From GCA-2737725 sp033763995 (GTDB taxonomy: Bacteria; Pseudomonadota; Alphaproteobacteria; Rhodospirillales; Rhodospirillaceae), in NCBI GenBank assembly GCA_033763995.1, contig JANRJL010000110.1, positions 1 through 64,000 on the forward strand: 64,000 nt of DNA. The letters run 5' to 3'. This document shows, in pieces, positions 9,230 through 17,938 of this stretch. Within the stretch, counting starts at the first letter, position 1. The number at the start of each line of letters is the position of its first letter. The notes beneath the pieces are model-generated. The model was not told the origin of the DNA. It made no database searches and saw only the letters and a list, made by a program, of their open reading frames with translations. The translations under genes and the position numbers were made by a program.

Positions 9230-11271
9230 GTCTTTTGGCCGCCGAATTTCTGTTTCAACCGCATTTTCGTGGCCCGCCAGAGTTGCCGCGCCAAGAACCG
9301 GACGCTGCGATGTTCTTGGTCCCGCAGCGCGGCCAAATCCACATATCGTTGTGACAGCATCGACAAATCACCATGCAGTTTGGCATTGTCGGCCACCACG
9401 GCATCGCGATGCGCGACGACAGCGGCGCGGTCCGCGATAATCGCGTCCCGGTCCTGCTTGACGGCCTCGCGGTCGGCTTGGATGGCGTCGCGATCGGCCA
9501 CCACGGCCGCGCGGTCGGCCAAGACCTCCGCCAAATGCGCCTTGGTCGCCACGCTGTCAGCGGCGATGGCCGCGCGCTCGGCCACGGCATTCGCCAAGGC
9601 CAGTTTCACGGCGTCACGGTCGGCGTTGAGGTCGTTCAAGTAGCCGTAGAGCGTCGCGACTTTTTCGTCCAACTCCTGGGCGCGCGCGCCGTGGCGAAAG
9701 GCCTCGAAGCGGGCCAGGTTCAAATGCCGTTCGCGCACGACGAATTGCTCGACGTAGTCGCCCTGGGCGTCGAAGTACGCCCGGTCGGCAACCGCCGGCA
9801 ACGCACCACGGCTGCAGACGGCGATGAACGCCAGCGGCTCGCCGAACCCGCCGCCGCTCGCCGCATTCAGATAACGCGATTCGTGAACGTTCGTGGTGGC
9901 GCGATCAAAGGCCACCGCCGGCTGCAGGTGTTGGCGCAGAATCTCGATGTTCGGAAAATGCGGCGCCAGCAACTCGCGGAACTTCGCCTCGGTCATTTCG
10001 CGGATGTGATACGGATTGGCGTCGTAGAACTTGGTCACTTCCGGATTGGGCGTGGACATCACCAGCACGCCGCCGGGTTTGAGCACGCGCGCGATGCTGG
10101 CGACGGTCGACTGTTGCGTCGCGTGGTCGACGTGCTCGATCATTTCGAAGCAGGTCACCAGGTCGAAGGATACTGGCGGCAGCCCCGCGCCCAAGTCGGC
10201 GCTTTGCACGAAGGTCAGATTGGCGTTGCGATGAACCTCGCGCGCCCAGGCGAGCGCGCCGGCATCGATATCGAGCCCGGTGACCGCCTTGGCGCGACCG
10301 GCCACCATGGCGGCGCCGTAGCCGGTGCCGCAGCCGAAATCGAGCACCGCCTTGCCTTGGGCCAGGTCCGCCGCCAGGGCATAGCGCGGCATGTGCTCGT
10401 ACTCGGCGATCTTGGACCATGTGCCGGGCACATAGCGTTCGTGCATGAACTGCATGAAGCCGCTGCCCGAGGCGATCGCCAAGAGCCCGGCGGCCTTGGA
10501 CACGTCGTCGGTATCGCTGCCGCGCACGTCGATGGAGGTGAACTGCAGGCGGCGCAACAAATACGTCAGCGCATCGGCGGTGTAGTAAACCAGATGCGAG
10601 GGCGGGTGACGGTAGGCCCAGGCCGCCGGATCGCGCCGGGCCGCGTCCGACCCGGCGTTGGGTGTCGCGATCACCACCGTGGTCTTCGCCGTGATGATGC
10701 CGAGCGAGAAGAGTTGGTAGAGCAGCGCGTAGGGCGACGGCACGTGCTCGATCACGTCGAGCATCAGCACCACATCGACCTCGTGCGAGAACAATTCGCC
10801 GAAGGAACCAACGATGTAAGCTTTCGGACCGAGGCGCTCTTTGGCTTTAGCGCGGGCGTGATCCGACAGTTCGACGCCCAGGCACATCCAGCCGCGCTCG
10901 GCCGCGAGCTTCAGATGCGTGCCGTAGCCGCAGCCCACGTCCAGCACCATCGGGTTCTCGCGGCCCGCGAAGCGATCGAGGATGGAGGCGACCAGGCCCT
11001 CGCTCGCGCTCGACTGAGAATCATAATTCTCGTAACCGCCGCGCTCGCCGCCCTCGAACCATTCCGGACGGTCGTAAAATGCCTTGAGTTCCGCCGGCGT
11101 GGGCACCGGGGTCGCGTGCTCGGCCCCGCAGCGGGCGCAGGCGAGAACACGGTAGCCGTCGACGTCGCACAAATGGCTCAGCCGCGCGCCGTCGCCGCAC
11201 ACGGGGCATGGGCGCGGAGGTGCCGAGGTCGTCGCAGAGCGTGTCGAGGCGGGTTTTGCGGTCATCGTCAC
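9226..11271 (-). CDS. Tandem SAM-methyltransferase with zinc-ribbon start and heptad-repeat C-terminus
   Basis: The 681-residue protein has, in order, a CxxC pair of zinc-ribbon type (CPVCG near residue 22 and CARCG near 46), a first class I methyltransferase domain with VLDVGCGYGTHL, a second with VLDFGCGTGYGAAM and LVTCFEMIEHVDH, and a C-terminal coiled coil built from seven near-identical heptads (ADRxAV type). The C-terminus is basic (RATKMRLKQKF). Such proteins occur in surface glycan loci, where they methylate sugars; the substrate here is unknown. Two catalytic domains in one chain suggest two methylation steps or a regulatory pseudo-domain. It heads the ATGA-linked run into the GT2 and GT4 genes. 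Confidence 0.85.
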   Translation of the reverse strand: MTMTAKPASTRSATTSAPPRPCPVCGDGARLSHLCDVDGYRVLACARCGAEHATPVPTPAELKAFYDRPEWFEGGERGGYENYDSQSSASEGLVASILDRFAGRENPMVLDVGCGYGTHLKLAAERGWMCLGVELSDHARAKAKERLGPKAYIVGSFGELFSHEVDVVLMLDVIEHVPSPYALLYQLFSLGIITAKTTVVIATPNAGSDAARRDPAAWAYRHPPSHLVYYTADALTYLLRRLQFTSIDVRGSDTDDVSKAAGLLAIASGSGFMQFMHERYVPGTWSKIAEYEHMPRYALAADLAQGKAVLDFGCGTGYGAAMVAGRAKAVTGLDIDAGALAWAREVHRNANLTFVQSADLGAGLPPVSFDLVTCFEMIEHVDHATQQSTVASIARVLKPGGVLVMSTPNPEVTKFYDANPYHIREMTEAKFRELLAPHFPNIEILRQHLQPAVAFDRATTNVHESRYLNAASGGGFGEPLAFIAVCSRGALPAVADRAYFDAQGDYVEQFVVRERHLNLARFEAFRHGARAQELDEKVATLYGYLNDLNADRDAVKLALANAVAERAAIAADSVATKAHLAEVLADRAAVVADRDAIQADREAVKQDRDAIIADRAAVVAHRDAVVADNAKLHGDLSMLSQRYVDLAALRDQEHRSVRFLARQLWRATKMRLKQKFGGQKT
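9388..9534 (+). repeat. Seven tandem 21-bp units inside the methyltransferase gene
   Basis: Seven contiguous 21-base units (for example at 9472-9492, 9493-9513 and 9514-9534) encode on the minus strand seven heptads of the form VVADRDA. The units differ at several bases, but the DR and alanine codons are kept, so the repeat is under coding constraint. The heptad period fits a coiled coil. Confidence 0.85.
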
Positions 11272-11358
11272 AGATTACGGGGCCGGCGGAGCGCCAAAGC
11301 ACCTGTTAGGCGCCTTAGAAGCACATTTTGCCGCCGGAATCCACTGCGCGGAACCAGG

Positions 11359-12183
11359 CTATTTGGCCTTGAGGACCACGATGTCCTGGAAGCCGTGAAT
11401 GGCACCGGGGCGCACGCCGACGACATCGAAAAATTTCGCCCATTCGCGGCGCACGTAGTTCTCGGAGATAAAGGTGATGCCGTAATCGTAATTGCGCGAG
11501 GTCAGGTGGCCGTGTTGCAGAATGAACTGAAAGCCCGCGCCGCCAAACGCGGCCCGCGCGTCGACCAGGCCTTGGCGGGGAATCGTCAGCATTTCGAACA
11601 CATGGGGCTGCGTCTCGCCCAGGCGCAAGGCGTGCGCGCCGTGCACCGTGAGCAACAGCGTCGCGCCCGGCTTGGCGACGCGCTTCAACTCGGACAAATA
11701 GAAAAACTGATCGGCCTCGTTCATGTGCGTGAAGACCGAGACCGAGATGATCAGATCGAACTGCCCGTCCACCAGGGGCAACGCGTGGCGCGGCCGGGTG
11801 GCGATGGCCGTGACGTGATCTAAGGCCGAGGACACCCACTGCACGTGGCGCGCGTCCACGTCGACGCCGATGTAGCGGCCGCGAAAGCCCTTGAACATGC
11901 GCGCGAGCCGCCCCACGCCGACGCCGAAATCGAGCAGGTTGGCGAATTCGTTCAACGGCGTCGGGCAGGCCTGCCACAACGCCGCCAGGATATCGCAGCC
12001 GTGGCCCGCGAAGGCTTGGCCGTCGGTCAGGCCCGTGGTGTTTTGCATCAGCGTGCGCGGCGGCAGCGGCGCGACGAAGGCCAGGTTCTTGCGCGCGGTG
12101 AAGGCGTCGACGCGGTTGAACGCCAGCCAGTCGTCGATGGGGCTGTGAATACCCTGTCGGATCGCTTGCGGATCAACGGCCAT
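11359..12183 (-). CDS. Class I SAM-dependent methyltransferase
   Basis: The 274-residue product carries a methyltransferase core: LLDFGVGVGRLARMF (motif I), YIGVDVDARHV (acidic end of strand 2), LIISVSVFTHM (motif IV) and LKRVAKPGATLLLTVHG. The FTHM stretch and the long C-terminal part with ENYVRREWAKFF resemble methyltransferases found in glycan clusters. Substrate unknown. About 90 bases separate it from the tandem methyltransferase downstream, and a divergent membrane protein gene starts 110 bases upstream, so a promoter probably lies at 12184-12292. Confidence 0.85.
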   Translation of the reverse strand: MAVDPQAIRQGIHSPIDDWLAFNRVDAFTARKNLAFVAPLPPRTLMQNTTGLTDGQAFAGHGCDILAALWQACPTPLNEFANLLDFGVGVGRLARMFKGFRGRYIGVDVDARHVQWVSSALDHVTAIATRPRHALPLVDGQFDLIISVSVFTHMNEADQFFYLSELKRVAKPGATLLLTVHGAHALRLGETQPHVFEMLTIPRQGLVDARAAFGGAGFQFILQHGHLTSRNYDYGITFISENYVRREWAKFFDVVGVRPGAIHGFQDIVVLKAK

Positions 12184-12292
12184 GGCGCCTGTGGGGCCGC
12201 GTTTGCGGGTTCAGCATGGGAATGACTCGGTCAGTTTGATCGCTTATAACGTGCTTTATTGACGGCCACGGACAGTTTTTTCGCTCACCATC

Positions 12293-13261
12293 ATGGACTC
12301 CCGTTCTTCTCCCCACGGCGCCGCCATGGGCCTTGCCGCGCCCCCATCGGCGGGCCGGCCGGGGTTCATCGTGCTCAAGATTTTGATCTCGGCCGGGCTG
12401 TTGGCTTATCTCGGCGCGCGGATCGACTGGACCGCCTTGGCCGCGCGGTTGCGCGATGCGGCCCTGGCCGATCTGTCCTTGGCCTGTCTCGTGTTATTCG
12501 CCGCCGTGCCCCTGACGGCCTTGCGGTGGCATCTGCTGGCGCGCACCGCCGCGGCCGCCATGCCCCTGCCGACGAGCTTGAAGCTCACCTACACCGGCCT
12601 GTTCTTCGGCCAAGTCCTGCCCGCCACGGTGGGCGGCGACGCGGTGCGGGCCTGGCTGGCCGCGCGCACCGGATTGCCGCTGAAAAAAGTGCTGGCGGGC
12701 ATTCTGTCGGACCGCGTGGCCGCGCTCACGGCGGCCATGGCGTTGATCGTGCTCAGTCTGCCCTGGCTGTTCGGCGAGCAGCATGACGCCCTGGGCTGGA
12801 CGGCGCTGTCGGGCGCGGGGCTGGTCATGTTCGGCTTGCTCGCCCTGAATGTCGAACGGCTGCCCCTGCCGGCGACACTCATCGCCAACCGCTGGATCGC
12901 GGCCTTGCTCACGATCATCGCCGACACGCGCCGCGTATTGGCCACCCGCCAGGGGCTTGCAGCCCTGGCCCTGTCGATCACGATCCATCTTTCGACTGTC
13001 CTGGCCGTGTTTCTCATCGGCCGCGGGCTCGACCTGCCGCAAGGTTTCGCCACCTATTTTCTCGTCGTGCCCACCGCCATCGTCGCCTCCGCCATCCCCA
13101 TTTCGCTCAACGGCTGGGGCGTGCGCGAGGGCGTCATGGTGGCGGCCTTGGGCGTTTACGGCGTGGCGGCGGGCGATGCGTTCCTGGTCTCGATGCTGCT
13201 GGGCGTGGGCGTGATCTTGACCGCCGTCCCCGGCGCCCTGTTATGGCTGACCGTGAAATGA
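12293..13261 (+). CDS. Lysylphosphatidylglycerol synthase TM-like / UPF0104 membrane protein, flippase-like
   Basis: The 322-residue integral membrane protein has about eight hydrophobic segments and the UPF0104/AglD-type pattern: TYTGLFFGQVLPATVGGDAVRAW followed in the third helix region by GILSDRVAAL, and near the end NGWGVREGVMVAALG. The family is related to the membrane part of MprF and often lies beside DPM1-type GT2 genes; a lipid-flipping role is inferred, not proven. It overlaps the next gene (methyltransferase-GT2 fusion) by ATGA. A TATAAC box at 12244-12249 could be part of its promoter. Confidence 0.85.
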   Translation: MDSRSSPHGAAMGLAAPPSAGRPGFIVLKILISAGLLAYLGARIDWTALAARLRDAALADLSLACLVLFAAVPLTALRWHLLARTAAAAMPLPTSLKLTYTGLFFGQVLPATVGGDAVRAWLAARTGLPLKKVLAGILSDRVAALTAAMALIVLSLPWLFGEQHDALGWTALSGAGLVMFGLLALNVERLPLPATLIANRWIAALLTIIADTRRVLATRQGLAALALSITIHLSTVLAVFLIGRGLDLPQGFATYFLVVPTAIVASAIPISLNGWGVREGVMVAALGVYGVAAGDAFLVSMLLGVGVILTAVPGALLWLTVK

Positions 13262-14727
13262 CCGCGCCCAGCATCTCGCCCCAACCCGGAACGGCGTCGC
13301 TGACCGCGCGCCAAATCCGCATCCGCGACATGTTCGACCTGCTCGCGCCCGCGCGCGCCGACTGGGTCGCGCGCAACAGCTATTTCCACGCCGCCGACCG
13401 CGACTACATGCGGTTCATCATCCCGGCCGGGGCCAGCGTGCTGGAAATCGGCTGCGGCGACGGCGAGTTGCTCGCCGCCCTCAGTCCCTCGCGCGGCGTG
13501 GGCGTGGACCTGAGCCAGCAAATGGTCGCCCAAGCCCGCGCCCGGCACCCCACGCTCGAGTTCCACGCCATCAACGCCGAGGATGCCGACGCGCTCGGCG
13601 CGCTCACCGGGCCCTTCGATTACATCGTCGTGTCCGACACCGTTGGCCTGATCGAGGACTGCGAAACGCTGTTTCGCAATTTGCGCGCGCTGGCCTCGCC
13701 CGAGACGCGGCTGGTGGTGGCGTTCTATTCCCGCCTGTGGGAGCCGATCCTGCGCCTGGCCGAGCGCCTGAAGCTCAAAATGCCGCAAGCCGAGCAGAAC
13801 TGGCTGTCCACCGCCGACATCGCCAACCTGCTGACGCTGTCGGGCTACGAAGTGGTGCGCCAGGACTGGCGCCAGCTCGTGCCCAAGCGGCTGTTGGGCC
13901 TCGGCACGTTGATCAATCGTTTCATCGCCACGCTGCCGTTCATTCGCCACCTGTGCCTGCGCAACTACGCCGTGGCCCGCCTCGCGCCGACCGGCACGCC
14001 CACGACGCTGCCCTCGGTCAGCGTGCTGATTCCCTGCCGCAACGAGAAGGGCAACATCGAGAACGCGGTCAAGCGCCTGCCGAAGTTCGCCCCCGACCTG
14101 GAAATTCTGTTCGTCGAGGGCCACAGCAAGGACGGCACCTTCGAGGAATGCGAGCGCATACGCGCGGCTTTTCCCGACCGCGACATCAAGGTGATGCGCC
14201 AGGACGGCAAGGGCAAGGGCGACGCGGTGCGCAAGGGCTTCAACGCCGCGCGCGGCGAGATTCTCATCATCCTCGATGCCGACCTGACCGTGGCCCCCGA
14301 GGATATTCCGAAATTCTACCGCGCGCTGGTGGAAGGGCGCGGGGAGTTCATCAACGGCACGCGGCTGGTCTATCCCATGGAAGACACCGCCATGCGCACG
14401 CTCAACAACATCGCCAACCGCGGCTTCGCGCTGATCTTCTCGTACCTGCTCAACCAGCGCTTCACCGACACGCTGTGCGGCACCAAGGCGCTGCGCAAGC
14501 GCGACTACGACAAGATCGTCGCCAACCGCGCCTACTTCGGCGACTTCGACCCCTTCGGCGATTTCGACCTGATCTTCGGCGCGGCCAAGCTCAACCTGCG
14601 CATCGTCGAGATTCCCATCCGCTACGCCGGACGCTCCTACGGCGAGACGCAAATCTCGCGCTTCACCCACGGTTGGCTGTTGCTGCGCATGGTGATGTTC
14701 GCCTGGCGCAAGCTGAAAGCCTTCTGA
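13258..14727 (+). CDS. Fusion of SAM-methyltransferase and DPM1-like GT2 glycosyltransferase
   Basis: The 489-residue protein joins two enzymes. Residues from about 60 to 200 form a class I methyltransferase (VLEIGCGDGELLAAL, GVGVDLSQQMVAQA, YIVVSDTVGLIED). From about residue 250 a GT2 domain of the polyprenyl-phosphate mannose/glucose type follows (VSVLIPCRNEKGNIENAV, GKGDAVRKGF, ILIILDADLTV, LCGTKALRKRDY). DPM1-type enzymes load a sugar onto a lipid phosphate at the membrane. I use the ATG that overlaps the flippase-like gene's stop; an in-frame ATG 15 bases earlier is possible. Next to a flippase-like protein, this suggests making and flipping a lipid-linked sugar. Confidence 0.86.
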   Translation: MTAPSISPQPGTASLTARQIRIRDMFDLLAPARADWVARNSYFHAADRDYMRFIIPAGASVLEIGCGDGELLAALSPSRGVGVDLSQQMVAQARARHPTLEFHAINAEDADALGALTGPFDYIVVSDTVGLIEDCETLFRNLRALASPETRLVVAFYSRLWEPILRLAERLKLKMPQAEQNWLSTADIANLLTLSGYEVVRQDWRQLVPKRLLGLGTLINRFIATLPFIRHLCLRNYAVARLAPTGTPTTLPSVSVLIPCRNEKGNIENAVKRLPKFAPDLEILFVEGHSKDGTFEECERIRAAFPDRDIKVMRQDGKGKGDAVRKGFNAARGEILIILDADLTVAPEDIPKFYRALVEGRGEFINGTRLVYPMEDTAMRTLNNIANRGFALIFSYLLNQRFTDTLCGTKALRKRDYDKIVANRAYFGDFDPFGDFDLIFGAAKLNLRIVEIPIRYAGRSYGETQISRFTHGWLLLRMVMFAWRKLKAF

Positions 14728-14728
14728 C

Positions 14729-15466
14729 GTGGTCGAGACTGTCGATGCGCGCATCGCCGAGCACGGCCGCCAGTGGCGTGAAAAGCCCGTGGTGCGCGAG
14801 ATCTATCTCGACCTGTACGGGCGCATGGCGGCGGCGCAGACACCGGGCACGACGCTGGAGATCGGCGGTGGTTCGGGCATTTTCAAGGACTTCGCCCGGG
14901 ACTGCATCACCACCGACATTTTGCCCGCACCCTGGCTCGACGTCGTCAACGACGCCCAGGCCCTGCCATTCGTTGATTCTAGTTTCGACAACATCGTCAT
15001 GTTCGACGTGCTGCATCATCTGGAATTTCCGGTGAAGTTTTTCCGCGAGGCCGTGCGCGTGCTGCGCCCCGGCGGGCGCGTCATCATGGTGGAGCCGGCC
15101 ATGACGCCCGTGAGCCTGCCGTTCTACAAGCTGCTGCACCCCGAACCGGCCATCATGGACGCCGACCCCTTCGTCGACGGCGCGCCCGACCCCACCCGCG
15201 ATGCCTTCGACGCCAACCAGGCCATCCCCACGCTGATGTTCGGGCGTGACCGTGCACGCTTCGAGCAGATGTTCCCCGCGTTGCGCCTGCGCGACGTGCA
15301 GCGGCTGAGCCTGTTCGCCTATCCGCTGTCGGGCGGGTTCAAGCCTTGGTCATTGTTGCCGGTGGCATTGGTGAAGCCGCTGTTGGCCCTGGAAGATAAA
15401 GTCGCCCATGTGCTGGGCGGGCTCATGGGTTTTCGACTGCTGGCCGTGATCGAGAAGCGCGGTTAG
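14729..15466 (+). CDS. Class I SAM-dependent methyltransferase
   Basis: The 245-residue product has a clear Methyltransf_11 core: TLEIGGGSGIFKDFA (motif I), IVMFDVLHHLEFPVKFF (motif IV and after), and VLRPGGRVIMVEPAMTPVS. The start is a GTG two bases after the fusion gene's TGA, so translation is likely coupled. With the two upstream genes it forms a three-gene plus-strand operon for glycan or lipid-linked sugar modification. Substrate not known. Confidence 0.87.
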   Translation: MVETVDARIAEHGRQWREKPVVREIYLDLYGRMAAAQTPGTTLEIGGGSGIFKDFARDCITTDILPAPWLDVVNDAQALPFVDSSFDNIVMFDVLHHLEFPVKFFREAVRVLRPGGRVIMVEPAMTPVSLPFYKLLHPEPAIMDADPFVDGAPDPTRDAFDANQAIPTLMFGRDRARFEQMFPALRLRDVQRLSLFAYPLSGGFKPWSLLPVALVKPLLALEDKVAHVLGGLMGFRLLAVIEKRG

Positions 15467-15467
15467 A

Positions 15468-15510
15468 GCATTTCCCCGAGAAGTGGCCTTCCACTTGGCG
15501 TGGGAAATGC
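15468..15510. repeat. Nested hairpin, intergenic palindromic repeat type
   Basis: Outer arms GCATTTCCC (15468-15476) and GGGAAATGC (15502-15510) enclose inner arms AAGTGG (15481-15486) and CCACTT (15491-15496). The GCATTT...AAATGC frame with a central AAGTGG palindrome resembles mosaic intergenic palindromes described in rhizobia and relatives. It sits right after the methyltransferase stop and may serve as a transcription end or mRNA stabiliser, although no T-run follows directly. Confidence 0.75.
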
Positions 15511-15578
15511 GACCAAAAAGAATAAGTTACTGAAGTTATGTGATTCGGTTCGATCGAATTTAACTCTAGGAAACGCGG

Positions 15579-17741
15579 TTACGGCAAGCCGGCCTTAAAA
15601 ACGGCCCGCCGGCCCTCCATGTCCGACGCGGCGCCGGTCACCATCAGCATCTCGGCGATTTGTCCACCGTCGAGACGGAAGACGCCCAAACCATAAGCCG
15701 CAGCCCCGGCGGTCGTGCCGGAAAACGTCAAATCGTAGCGCCGCAAGTTTTGATCGGGATCGGGGGCCGGGACGGCCAGCACGCGGCGCTGTGCGTTGCC
15801 GACGAGGGCGCCTTGGGCGTCCAGCGCATGGGCAAAGATGTACCAGGAGCCTGTGCCGGCCAAAGCCTCCGCGCCCGCGAGCCAAACACTGATCGTCGGC
15901 GCGCCGGGTGCAGGCAGCGCGATTACGGGCACCGTCACCGCCACGACCGGATCGAGACCCCGCGCGAAGGTCAACGCGGCGTCCGCGGCTCCCGGTTCAG
16001 CCGTCGCGTCCGCGCGCGACCACCACCGGCGCGGATTGGCCGCGACGAAGGCCGCGGGCCAGTCGTGCGCCTGCTCGAGGCGCGCCCACGCCGCGTCGAA
16101 CTTGGCCGGATTCTCCAGGCGCAGAAGCGTGAGATGGGTTTGCGAGACGACGCTCACGCCGTCGTCGGGGCCCAAGGTCGTGAACCACGCCTGCAACACC
16201 GCGACTTGATCGTAAATGTTGGCGACCGCCCGCCGCGCGAGCAGCGCCTCGCGCCGCGCGGCATCGGCCACCGGCTCGAAGGCGATGAAATCGGCGACGA
16301 TCAATTCATCGAAGCGATAAGCGCTGGGTCGCTGCCAATCGATCGGCAGGAACATCGTGACTTGGGGCGCGCCGGGCTCGACCAGGCGCGCATGATCGAT
16401 GGTGCCCTGAAAGGCCCGGGTGGGTTGCGACATGATGTGCAAATAGACCACCGCCTGGCTCCGGTTGGCGGTCTTGAGCTCGGCGAGCAACCCCCGCGCC
16501 TGGGCGACTTCCGGTGCGTACATATTGGCGTCGAGATTGATGCCCAGCGCGCGCTGCCACGCCACGGGGGCCGAGGGCGCCAGCAGCAACACGGCGACGA
16601 TCGCGCCGGGCGCCATCGCCACGGCCATGACGCCGGCGGCCGCGCGCGCGTCGAGCCGTTCGAGGCCCGTCAACAGCGACGGCGCAACCAGAACGAAGGC
16701 CATGACGACAAAGGGCACGAAGTATCGGATCTCCGCCGCCTCGGTTTGGAAGAACCAGAACCAAATGCCGACACCGAGGCATGCGGCGGCGGCCCAACCG
16801 TGACCGCGCGACGCGGCCCCCGCCAGCGCGGCGATCAGGCCCAGCACGGTCAAGCCCGACATGACGTATCCCGGGCCGACGCCGATGAGGTGCGCCATCA
16901 GCGCGGGGCTGACGGGCGTGAGAATGTCGTTTTGCAATACCGCGAAGACGCGGTCGGCGAACGCCAGGTTCTCAAGCGACAGGTAATCCGACCGGATCGC
17001 GGCGACAAACGCGCCACCCATGATCGCCGCCGCGAGAGTTGCGCTCGCGAGGACGTGGGCAAGTCCGCCGGGTGCCGCGCGCAGTCGCGCCCAGCGCCAG
17101 TCGTGGGCTTGGGCGACGAGCACCAGCCAGCTGAGGCCCACCAGCGCCATGATCAACCCGCCCACGGGCTTGGTCATGAAGCACAGCGCCGCGACGAGCG
17201 CGGCGGCGACGGACCAGGCGACGGACCGCTCGCGCGCGCCGCGCAGGGCGCAGGCCGTGGCCAGGGCCGCGAGGCCGGCGAGAAATCCGTCGACCATGCC
17301 CCAACTGACCTGCGATTCGATCTCGGCGTTGGGTTGGAACTGAAACAGCATCGGCATGGACCCGGCCGCAACCGCCAGCACCGCAACGCCGCTCCGCGCG
17401 CGCGGCGCGGGGTCGCGGGCGGACGCGGCGACGTAGATCGCGCCGCCCAGCAACACCATCGGCAGGACGACGCTGCGGAAATAAAACCAGCGGAAATCGG
17501 GCGAGAACCCCAGGGGATAGGACATCAGGATCGTGGCGGGCGGACGCACCGCCGGCTCCAGGTCGAGCGGATTGAACCATCCGCCCTGCGCCACGGCGGT
17601 CCAAAACGATTGCGCCTTGGCCAGATAGCTCAGCGCATCCCACGCCGGCGGCACGACGGCGCCGGCGGCGGCCAAGCCCACGCCCAGGGCAGCCACGGCC
17701 AGCCATGCAATGTAAGCGAACGTCGGCAGATGGCGGGGCAT
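15579..17741 (-). CDS. Multi-pass membrane protein, probable GT-C/PMT-like glycosyltransferase
   Basis: The 720-residue product has about ten hydrophobic segments over its first 430 residues and a soluble, probably periplasmic C-terminal part of about 290 residues. The first large loop has PAWDALSYLAKAQSFW and RPPATILMSYPLGFSPDFRW, which fits a GT-C fold where an acidic residue in loop 1 is catalytic; this is inference from pattern only. Such enzymes take a sugar from a polyprenyl-phosphate donor, matching the DPM1-like gene upstream. I chose the ATG before PRHLPTFAYIAW, directly ahead of the first helix; a frame 34 residues longer exists. No close family recognised. Confidence 0.65.
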   Translation of the reverse strand: MPRHLPTFAYIAWLAVAALGVGLAAAGAVVPPAWDALSYLAKAQSFWTAVAQGGWFNPLDLEPAVRPPATILMSYPLGFSPDFRWFYFRSVVLPMVLLGGAIYVAASARDPAPRARSGVAVLAVAAGSMPMLFQFQPNAEIESQVSWGMVDGFLAGLAALATACALRGARERSVAWSVAAALVAALCFMTKPVGGLIMALVGLSWLVLVAQAHDWRWARLRAAPGGLAHVLASATLAAAIMGGAFVAAIRSDYLSLENLAFADRVFAVLQNDILTPVSPALMAHLIGVGPGYVMSGLTVLGLIAALAGAASRGHGWAAAACLGVGIWFWFFQTEAAEIRYFVPFVVMAFVLVAPSLLTGLERLDARAAAGVMAVAMAPGAIVAVLLLAPSAPVAWQRALGINLDANMYAPEVAQARGLLAELKTANRSQAVVYLHIMSQPTRAFQGTIDHARLVEPGAPQVTMFLPIDWQRPSAYRFDELIVADFIAFEPVADAARREALLARRAVANIYDQVAVLQAWFTTLGPDDGVSVVSQTHLTLLRLENPAKFDAAWARLEQAHDWPAAFVAANPRRWWSRADATAEPGAADAALTFARGLDPVVAVTVPVIALPAPGAPTISVWLAGAEALAGTGSWYIFAHALDAQGALVGNAQRRVLAVPAPDPDQNLRRYDLTFSGTTAGAAAYGLGVFRLDGGQIAEMLMVTGAASDMEGRRAVFKAGLP

Positions 17742-17938
17742 GTCGTGAAACTTTGTCGCGGGAAACGCCGGGGCCAGTTGTAACGTTAACGAAAGGCCGT
17801 TCAAGCGACTTGAGCCGCCCGATGCTGTCTTCAGGTCGGGCACCGCACGCTGGCCGCGCGGTCAGGCCGTGTTTGAAATGGAAATCCGTCCCATCCGAGA
17901 CTACTCTTTCGGACGAACCGCGAGGGAGGACCCAAGCC

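Noticed and set aside
15660..17783. 707-codon plus-strand open frame over the membrane protein gene
   Set aside because: Product is rich in R, G, H, Q without hydrophobic or domain pattern; the minus-strand frame has a normal multi-helix profile.
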